Source: Plantago ovata
Taxonomy: Eukaryota; Streptophyta; Magnoliopsida; Lamiales; Plantaginaceae
Direction of reading: 5' to 3'
Length of the DNA: 64,000 bases
NCBI GenBank assembly: GCA_028274465.1
Contig: CM051457.1
Coordinates: 107,445,982 to 107,509,981 of the forward strand
Notes under the pieces: model-generated
What the model was told of the DNA's origin: nothing
Databases searched by the model: none
The model's input: only the letters and a program-made list of their open reading frames with translations
Translations under genes and position numbers: made by a program
Part shown: positions 56,803 through 64,000 of the stretch, in pieces
Position numbering within the stretch: the stretch's first letter is position 1
Layout: each line of letters begins with the position of its first letter

Positions 56803-57865
56803 AACCGGGCCCATAATCCACCGGATGGGACAGGCTCGGTGAAGCATCGGTTGGGTTCGAAATCCCAGTTCGCGCGCCACATGGATGCGGTAAGTCACGT
56901 ACTTTGTTATAGTTTCTTTTTCTTTCTTAAGTCTTATTTCAATTCAATCATTACTTTATTAATTTATATATATATTTGATGAAGATATCGGAGGGGAGGG
57001 AGCAGACCATGTGGGATCACTTCTGTGAGGCTCACGGGGAGCTGGATAAAGATGGCAAGATGACCTTCCAGTCTGATAGGGCCAAAACAATCGCGGTATG
57101 TTTTATATTTTTTCGATTCCTGAGCTTCTTGTTGAATATTTGATTCTTCGATCAATAACGTACTAATTAAATCGTTAATTGTTTGTTTGAATTTTCAGGC
57201 GGAGTTCCTGGCCAGGACTGAGAACCTTGATCTCACGGTCGAGGAGGAGAACGCCATCTATCTCGAGATCGTGAATCTCAATGATAAGGGGCGTGTCTTC
57301 GACATGGACAACCTCTCGCAGGCGATAGCGGAGACGGTGAACCAGGGTGGCTCCTCCTCCAGCTCCTCCAAGCGCCGAAGGGGACAAGCCGATGTGCCTC
57401 CCGAGTTCCTCCAGGAGCAACAGCAGCTGAAGGGGACTGTCCAGGAGCATGCCCAGGAGGCTGCTCGGTTGAGGGCAGAGCAGACGAGGATGAGGCATGG
57501 ATTCAAGAGATCCATCGAGTGGATCATGGCGCAATATGCCCCCCCCCCCCGGTGGAGCGCCACCTCCCAACTTCTTCATGTTCGATGATGCCGATGCCCC
57601 CCCAGATGTCGATGCCCCCCCAGGATCTCAGCAGTAGTACTCTTTTTTTATTTTTCGAACAATTTTTTTCTATTTCGAACAATTTTTTTTCATGTTCCTT
57701 TGCTTAGGACAATGAGTACTTTCATTTTATTAATGCTTAGAACAAATTTTTTTTGTATATAATGTTTAGTTACGAAAATGTTTACGTATTTGCGGTGTAC
57801 AACTACAAAAAAAAATTAAAATAGAATAAATAAATAAACAAATAAAAAAAATATTACAGATCAAT

Positions 57866-58190
57866 TAGCGACGGATTAAACCATCCGTCGCCAACTCTCG
57901 TCTGCCCAGCACCTGACACGTGTTCCAGCAATATAGCGACGGATAATTTCATCCGTCGCTATATTGTATGGACGGATCAATAATCCGTCTCAACTTTGGT
58001 CAATGATGAAGTTTGCGACGGATCGTCTAATCCGTCGCTAAAAACAACGACGGATTAAACCATTCGTCGCTTATTTCATTAGCGACGCCACTTTTCGCGA
58101 CGTCCTATTTAGCGACGGGCTTTCCGTCGCTAATGGCATTTAGCGACGGATCGCTGCTTACATATAGCGACGGATGGTATCCGTCGCTAA
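57866..58190. repeat. Right subterminal repeat array of CACTA-3
   Basis: AGCGACGGAT/ATCCGTCGCT palindromes up to the terminal GATTTAGCGACGG block, mirroring the left end. Confidence 0.9.
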
Positions 58191-58213
58191 ATCATGTTTT
58201 TGTTGTAGTGATT

Positions 58214-59590
58214 GTCCCAAAATTTGTTTTGATGTCCTGGATATTGTGCACAATGGTCCAAGCTAGTCGATGTGGATCTAACTTCTTGCATAAGACATGG
58301 AAAGCATATTGATAATCTGTTCGAATAAGTATAGAAATAATATTAAGATTCCTTGTTGCAACTAAACCAGCCCTAGTAGCCCATAATTCGGCTGTGTGGT
58401 TATCTCATTTGTCTATATAGGTAGCCAGGCCTTGTTTAAAGTTGCCAAGGGGGTCAGTAATACAACAACCAATGCATGCATCTCCATTATCTAATGAAGA
58501 GCCATCCGTGTAAAGGCAATAAACACCAGGGGGCGGCTTAGTGTAGTCACAAGTCACTAAGTGTTTATCTTCCTGAGAAGGCTCAGATAGCTTCAACAAA
58601 GTGCTCCTGGCAAGTGTTAACATAGACTCTGTGAAAAAGACTCTTCTCTTAACCAGGCTATATTTCTGAATTTCCAGATAGTCCAGCAAGCAACAACCCA
58701 AACAAGTTGAGAAATTGAGTTTAAAGGGAAAATAAATAATGCCTGCCCAAAAACTTTCTAAGTTATCATAATTCAGAGATGGCATAAAAGAGCTTCTAAA
58801 CCATTGAAACTTAGGACAAGAAAAGAACAAGTGCACACTAGTCTCAGAAGCTTCCTAGCAGAAGACACAAACATGATCAGGCAAAATTTGGTGTTTATAA
58901 AGCATAAACTTAGTTGGCAACCTATCATGCAAAGGTAACCAAGTAAAACAACCTTTGCCTAGGCAACACATTAAGTTTCCAAATCCTCCCCCAAGGCCAA
59001 GTAGGTTTTTCAAGTAAATCCTGCACCAAGATAGAGTAAGCACTTTCCATAGAGAAAACACCATTTACACTACCTCCCCATAAAAGAGTATCTTACTGCT
59101 GTGATAAAGGTAAAGGTGTTCCCTGAATAATTTCCAACACATCTTGAGGAACTAACTGTGCCAGTTGATCAAAATTCCAAGTGAGTCCATAGTCAAGAAC
59201 ATCCTTGATCCTAAAAGCCTCAGTTCCAGCAGGTACGGTAGTAACTAACTGTGCTAATGTGGTGGATCCACACCAAAGATCAAACCAGAAAGAAATGCAC
59301 TCACTTGTGCCAATGCTCCAAGCTATATGGCTCTTAAACTGCTCCATAAGTTCGAGTAAGCCTTTCCAGAGCCAACTAGACCCATTACTACTATGGACTT
59401 GCCAGAAATCTAAATTATGAAAATATTTAGCTTTATACAAAGTGGCCCATAAAGAGGAAGGGCCTTGAATTATTCTCCAAAAAACTAACTTAAAGAGAAA
59501 AGCTTAATTCAAAAAAGTCAAGTTTCTAACCCCTAATCCCCCGTTAGCTTTAGGTGTGCACACTAAGGACCATTTCACTTTAGGTTTACT
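58214..59590 (-). pseudogene. LINE-2 linker, zf-RVT and RNase H
   Basis: The minus strand reads WSLVCTPKANGGLGVRNLTF near 59560, then SSWLWKGLLELMEQFKSHIA and CISFWFDLWCGSTTLAQLV. A zf-RVT part (58855-59064, FTWLPLHDRLPTKFMLYKHQ) and RNase H (58405-58836, YCLYTDGSSLDNGDACIGCC) follow. Frame changes separate these blocks, so it is a dead copy. The 5' end is lost at about 59590 beside a T-run. Confidence 0.87.
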
Positions 59591-59906
59591 TTTTTTTATT
59601 TTTATACTAGGCCTCCGAAAAGGAAATTTATGTTGATAACATCTATTCTTTCAATGACAGAGACACGACAAGTGAAGACTGACATGTGGTAGCTAGGAAT
59701 AGAAGTAATAACACTATATTAACACTAGAAAAAAAAAGCTTAGTTAATTTAGTTTAAATGTTAGATAGAATATATAGTACAATAGCATGTAATAATAATT
59801 TGTGTGCCACTGTTAATTCATTAGGTCATATGAGATTCAATACCACTACTACTATGTCATGCATTTGTTAACGTTATTATTTGTGCAAATTGCAATACTA
59901 CTATAT

Positions 59907-60240
59907 CTGACCCAACCGAGCAATTCAAAGCTTCTACCGAGTCGGACATAAGCTTGTCAAACTCAAGTACACCAGTCTGTTGTAATCTCTGATCCAACTG
60001 AGCAAATCAAACCTTCTAAAGATTCGAGCATCAGCTTGCCAGAATCAAATAGAGCCGTCTCTGGTACAATCTCTGATCCAACTGAGCAAATCAAACCTTC
60101 TACAGAGTCGGGCATCAGCTCGTCGGGATCAAATAGAGCTGTCTCTGGTACAATTTCTGATCCAAGCTTCTAAAGAGTCGGGCTCGCTGGAATCAAACAT
60201 TGAACCCTCCACTGAGTCTGACAGAGAACTTAAGGCAACG
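59907..60240 (+). repeat. 84-bp minisatellite with coding-like units
   Basis: Four copies start at 59907, 59989, 60073 and 60157 (periods 82, 84, 84). On the plus strand copies 2-3 read SDPTEQIKPSTESGIS-like 28-residue units in one open frame, Ser/Glu/Pro-rich as in disordered proteins. The frame is lost at both sides. No start or splice context was found, so it may be an exon fragment or decayed gene. Confidence 0.6.
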
Positions 60241-60571
60241 AGAGTTTGAGGAGCATTCTCTGATGACAATTTTGAGCAACAAGAGTTCATCAACACAAAG
60301 AACATTATACAGAGTAGGAGATAGTACAAGATACTGAAAACGGTTAACTAATTATATTTCAGAAATTCATTAACAATTAGAAATACATACTCCTTCAGAA
60401 ATTCACTAATCGGGGGAGCGCAAAATGCCAGTAACATTAACATATTGCAAAATCTCAGTAACATTAACACATTGCTAAATCTCAGTGACATGAACATATA
60501 CTGAAGTACTTGTATCTCATTATTCCCTATAAATATGAACACCAAAAAATTAACACGTTAAAGTAAGGTAC

Positions 60572-60644
60572 CTTCCAGTGGATCAACAAAATCATCTGCC
60601 TCTCCAAAATCCCGTGCGGCTTCAACCTTTTGTCTTTTCCCCAT
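60572..60644 (-). CDS. Possible first coding exon of an unidentified minus-strand gene
   Basis: ATG at 60644 opens MGKRQKVEAARDFGEADDFV and reaches a good donor (GGAAG|GTACCT) at 60572. Codon use looks gene-like, but no downstream exon on the minus strand could be joined with confidence. It may belong to a small nuclear-type protein or be chance. The region 60650-62800 otherwise shows only AT-rich DNA, and probable upstream sequence of the next gene from about 61980 (CT-rich, 62004-62060). Confidence 0.3.
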
Positions 60645-62833
60645 GTATTGTTGAATTGGGTTTGCGGGTTTAAGTATATACAAGAAAGATCAATGTGAAG
60701 GTATGGTCGATTTTACACATATCATATCAGAGAGGGTTAAACTAATTTACAAGAGCATCAATGTTGAACGGATTACCCATATCGTCCCAGATCTGCCGTA
60801 ATAGTCGGAATTGGCACCGTCGATCTATTCCACGCCAGTACGGAGTTGCGAGTTGATGGACTGATGTACCGATCGAACTAAGAAATATGAATTGATGATG
60901 GGTCGATTTGATAGAAAATCAAATTGGGAATTTAGGGTTCTAAGGAAAAAGAGAAGGAAACGATTAGTAGAAGTATACCACGATCAAAAAATTTAGGAAA
61001 AGTTAAGTGGGTTTAATTTTGTCTAAATTGTTTAGTTAGTTTGATAATTGAGTAACAACTAATGTAAGATTTGGACTTCAGGTTGAATATAATTAATATT
61101 ATTAATGTCCATAAATGGAAATGAGAAACTTTGTTATAGACACCAAAAATGGCAAATGGGAATCTTGGTACTGGACGGAGGAAGTACTATACTACTACTA
61201 CAGTACAACTACTAAAAGTTACCTGCTTGTTTATTTATTAATAAAAACATTGAAATTCTTTTATTTATGTTTACTATTACCAATGTGTTGTGTCTCATGA
61301 AACATCCACACCATACTAACTGAAAAAAAAAAAACAAATCTGGTCTACGTGGTTCCGATAATCCGGACTGGACCAGAACTTTACAGTTCCTAGAATTTTT
61401 CAATTCGAGTTCCGGTCCAATTCGGTTTCGTTTCGGTCCCGGTCATGGACCGACGAACGCCCCTAATCGTGGGGTATTAGTATAGTAAAAAATACACGTA
61501 CCAATCATTCTACACTACTCCTAAGTAGCGTAACGGTTATAACGGCTTTGGGATATGTTATTCTCAAAATGAATTGACGGTTGGTTTGGTTTTGTGTTGG
61601 AGTGTAAGGTTATTGGTCCTCGGTATAACAATGGAAACTAGTTTCGGGTTATCATCTTAGAATGTTAGTGTCTCTCATATTGGTTGGCGGAAGGTTTGGG
61701 TGTAATTGGTTGTTGTTAATGGTTCCGATGGTTTGTTTCGGTTTTTAAACTTTATTGTAATTATTTCGAACATCTCTTATATATTTTTATATATTTGTAT
61801 ACCTGATTGGTTAATCACCAGATTTTTAAACCGAGTAACCAAAAATTGAGGCCATTTGAGGGCGTGGTTCGAACTCATGCTTCGCAATTGAGGGCGTTAC
61901 GTTAGCGTTAGATTTAAGGGTTGAACCCTGACTGGGTTTCCGGGTCAACCTTCAGTCCGCCGGATTTCAAAACTTCCGCTAAAAGTGAGGAACTAGGTTA
62001 AGCTTCTCCAGTCTCCACCATTGGATTTTTCGCCCTGCCTCGTTTTCTATATACATCTACTCTGTTGTTTGTTTGTTGATTATTATATAAATTTTGAATT
62101 TTTGCTTGTGATTTGATTTTATTGATTATATCTGTTTGTTCATTGAATTCACCCTTTTCATATCTTCTGTATGCCCCTGCCAATTAATTCCGTTACCAGT
62201 TTTATTTTAACAGTTATGTGTGTATTGAGTTGGTTGGAGTAGAATAGGGTTAATTGATTTGGTCATTCTTCGTTAGCCTGGGGAATTTGTTAGGTTTTAT
62301 CCTGTAAGCTGCATTTACTATCAAGCAGCGATTAGTAGCTAGCGACAGTTTGAACTTGAGGGAGGAATGAGTGCGGGGGTGGAAATCAACCAGTGCCACC
62401 GGAGAAAGGAGTGTTTCCTTTGGACCATATGCATCTTTGTGACTTGGAGAAGAAAGACTATATTAGCTGTTTGAAGTCAACTGACCATAAATCCGAAAAA
62501 TGTAGACACTTAATTCTCCAACAAGTATTTGGAATGTCGTGAGAATTTGATGGCAAACCAAGACATGTCAGAACTTGGATTTGCCAACGAGACTGACTTG
62601 CAATCAACAATTCACTCAAGTTTTGAATTAGATTTCACTCATAAACACCGTTTTTCTTTTCATTTGGATCTGTTTCCTATTGCATATGTATTCGTTTAGT
62701 TGATGATTGATCAATGAGCTTTGTCATGCTACTTGAGTATCTACTGAAATACATGTTATTTTCGTGCGTGATTATTTTTTCTAATGTATGCAAAAGTCTG
62801 ATTATTGCCTTGGATGATCAGGTGTTTGCTGAA

Positions 62834-63833
62834 ATGACAAACAATACAGAAACAGACCCTAACAAGGCATCGAAGCCTCAGTTGGTCAAGTTGGACCGGG
62901 CACTAAAAATGGTAAGTGGCTTCTGAGTTCTGAGACGGTCTTATATACTATTCTTTACAATCTCTCGTCCATGTCTCATCATTAGACATGGCAAATCATG
63001 TATATAGTGTTAGGAAATGATGGTTCACACTTTGTCCATATCAAGTCTAGTTTATGGTTCATTGTAATAAAACCAAGCTTAATTTATAGGTGTTTGGAAA
63101 TGATGGTTCACACTTTGTCCATATCAAGTCTAGTTTATGGTTCATTGTAATAAATCCAAGCTTAATTTATAGGTGTTTGGAAATGATGGCTCATGTATTT
63201 GTTTGCACTGAACAAGTGATTTATGTGTATCAAGTCTGGTTTATCGTTCATTACTACTGGAGAAAAAATATGCCTTCATAGTGGATTTAGATGTCATTAT
63301 GATTATCTTTCATTTACGAATTCTCACTCTTTTTTCTCAAGTACAAGAACTTTAGAAATGTTGTATTAACATCGACAAATGAATATATTTTGATGTACAG
63401 GCTGAACAGTGGGTTGGTACTATGAGTAAAAGTACATCCGAGGTGAATGGGAAATCTGTTGAAGTAGAACTGGAAGGCCGCCCTGCAAGGTCAGTGCATT
63501 TACCCAGGAAATATTTTGCCAGAATTTAACTACGGTCTATAAGCATGTTCTAAATCTTTTTGTGGCCTTTTTAGGCTCGGTATTGGCGCTGTAATTCCGA
63601 AAGAGACCAGTGTTACACGTTCCAATGATGCTCTTGAAAGAAAAATCATGGCCAAGCTGCAGGGTAATAGAAGAAGAGCTGAAAGGGAAGTTCAGGATTT
63701 GGTGCCATCTGCAAAAGATGGAAATGTTGAAGAAGACAGTGAGGATGAGTTGGAAAGTAAAACCAAGTCCTTTACCAAGAAGAGGCCTCTGGCTGTGAAT
63801 TCTCCTTTACATGCAAAAAAGAAGTCCAGGTAA
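62834..63833 (+). CDS. Small Lys/Glu-rich protein of unknown function (three coding exons)
   Basis: Exons 62834-62911, 63401-63489 and 63575-63833 have consensus splice sites (ATCAG|GT before exon 1, ATG|GTAAGT, TACAG|GC, AAG|GTCAGT, TTTAG|GC). They give 141 aa. It starts MTNNTETDPNKASKPQLVKL, continues AEQWVGTMSKSTSE and GRPARLGIGAVIPKE, then a charged helix ERKIMAKLQGNRRRAEREVQ. It ends in an acidic patch EEDSEDELES and a basic KKRPLAVNSPLHAKKKSR. The WV..M and RP.RLG.GA wording reminds me of the DUF3245 family (low certainty). The basic ends suggest a nuclear protein. A 5' intron precedes the start codon, so an upstream exon exists and could add residues. The terminal AG|GTAACT could also be a donor, but an in-frame stop is used here. 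Confidence 0.7.
63014..63190 (+). repeat. 83-bp tandem duplication in an intron
   Basis: About 2.1 copies of an 83-bp unit starting GAAATGATGGTTCACACTTT. The first two are nearly identical, so the duplication is young. It lies between the first and second coding exons of the plus-strand gene. Confidence 0.9.
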
Positions 63834-64000
63834 CTTGTATTCTACCGAGGATAGTATTTCAGACTTACGCATCATTGGCCACCATGACTATGGCAAAGGT
63901 GCCTATACCGGCATTGTTGGTTTGCTAACGGCTTATAGTCAAAATCTTGTAGTTATTTTGAATGTTCATGTCTGTTATCAAGTAGTACACACGTGGTCTC

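Larger units (their letters stand above)
51537..57637 (+). pseudogene. TNPA-like gene of CACTA-3, interrupted and damaged
   Basis: Exon 1 (51537-51829) starts MPRPKKSGKLLAASNRSYAE after a CAG acceptor and contains a 13-G run. Exon 2 (51956-52085) has an in-frame TAG (ERKA*IWNALE). Exon 3 starts near 52416 (MYEKFFLPNKFKSDLWYA) and is cut by both solo LTRs. Its parts are 52416-52468, 54566-54719 (GWIGEEEWPLWKQYWAENLQ, then TAG) and 56808-56889. Exon 4 is 56985-57095. Exon 5 starts at 57199 (AEFLARTENLDLTVEEENAI). It has a coiled coil and a 12-C run at 57539-57550. One C fewer would continue GGAPPPNFFMFDDADAPP to a stop at 57637. Exon order matches CACTA-1 and CACTA-2. Confidence 0.82.
50225..58210 (+). 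mobile_element. CACTA-3: TNPA-only element with two solo Copia LTRs inside
   Basis: Termini are CACTACAAGAAAAC (50225) and, inverted, CACTACAACAAAAAC (ending 58210), with target duplication ATT (50222-50224 and 58211-58213). The subterminal arrays are of the same AGCGACGGAT type as CACTA-1 and CACTA-2. Only a TNPA-like gene is present, in plus orientation, and it is interrupted by solo LTRs at 52469-54565 and 54720-56802. Without those the element would be about 3.8 kb, close to CACTA-2. Confidence 0.93.
50040..59590 (-). mobile_element. LINE-2 (plant L1 type), truncated, split by CACTA-3
   Basis: Pieces at about 50040-50224 and 58214-59590 are one minus-strand LINE fragment. Across the CACTA-3 insertion the RNase H domain resumes, ending YREGNTTADLLF on the left side. 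It covers the linker, zf-RVT and RNase H but not the RT palm. It is distinct in sequence from LINE-1. Confidence 0.82.

Overview
The window looks like a gene-poor stretch of a flowering-plant (probably eudicot) nuclear genome. The evidence is spliced genes with GT..AG introns, a secreted glycine-rich wall protein, a KS-dehydrin-like gene, a 12-oxophytodienoate reductase (OPR) remnant, Ty1/copia and Ty3/gypsy retrotransposons primed from plant-type PBSs, plant L1-type LINEs, CACTA (En/Spm) transposons and a tRNA-type SINE. Roughly 80% of the window is transposable element.

Layout. 258-10418: Copia element A, with 1.9 kb LTRs and TSD CTATA; its coding region is heavily decayed although its LTRs are almost identical. 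10.4-15.1 kb: host DNA with a glycine-rich protein gene (minus), an OPR pseudogene (minus) and an unassigned Cys-rich frame. 15.2-46.2 kb: one 5'-truncated LINE (minus, about 2.85 kb of its own sequence) expanded to 31 kb by four insertions. These are a gag-only gypsy element (16445-22129), a rearranged tandem copy of Copia element B (22440-33789, TSD GAAAA), CACTA-1 (33815-41221, TSD TAA) and CACTA-2 (41730-45422, TSD ATA). 46.2-49.0 kb: a tandem pair of dehydrin-like genes; the left copy is broken and lies against the LINE, the right copy is open. 49.86-50.01 kb: a SINE. 50.04-59.6 kb: a second LINE (minus) split by CACTA-3 (50225-58210, TSD ATT), which itself carries two solo LTRs of the Copia-B family in opposite orientations. 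59.6-64 kb: host DNA with an 84-bp coding-like minisatellite, a possible short minus-strand exon and a spliced plus-strand gene for a small basic/acidic protein.

The three CACTA copies form one family: subterminal arrays of AGCGACGGAT and its palindromes, and a conserved five-exon TNPA-like gene. That gene reads intact in CACTA-1 and CACTA-2 and is broken in CACTA-3. Only CACTA-1 carries the TNP2-type transposase gene, and it contains a frameshift.

Main unexplained signal. Three unrelated element types carry tandem arrays of short hairpins in which the loop is nearly constant while the two stem arms change together: (i) the 5' leaders of both Copia families (loop AGGCGGC, about 46-nt phase), (ii) the pol-less internal region of the gag-only gypsy element (stem GCTC/GAGC swapping with TCTC/GAGA, about 20 units), and (iii) the second intron of the CACTA TNPA-like gene (loop CTAACATA, stem GGTGA/TCACC swapping with AGTGG/CCACT). 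I cannot search databases, so I cannot say whether this is already described. RNA function and quasipalindrome template switching are both live explanations.
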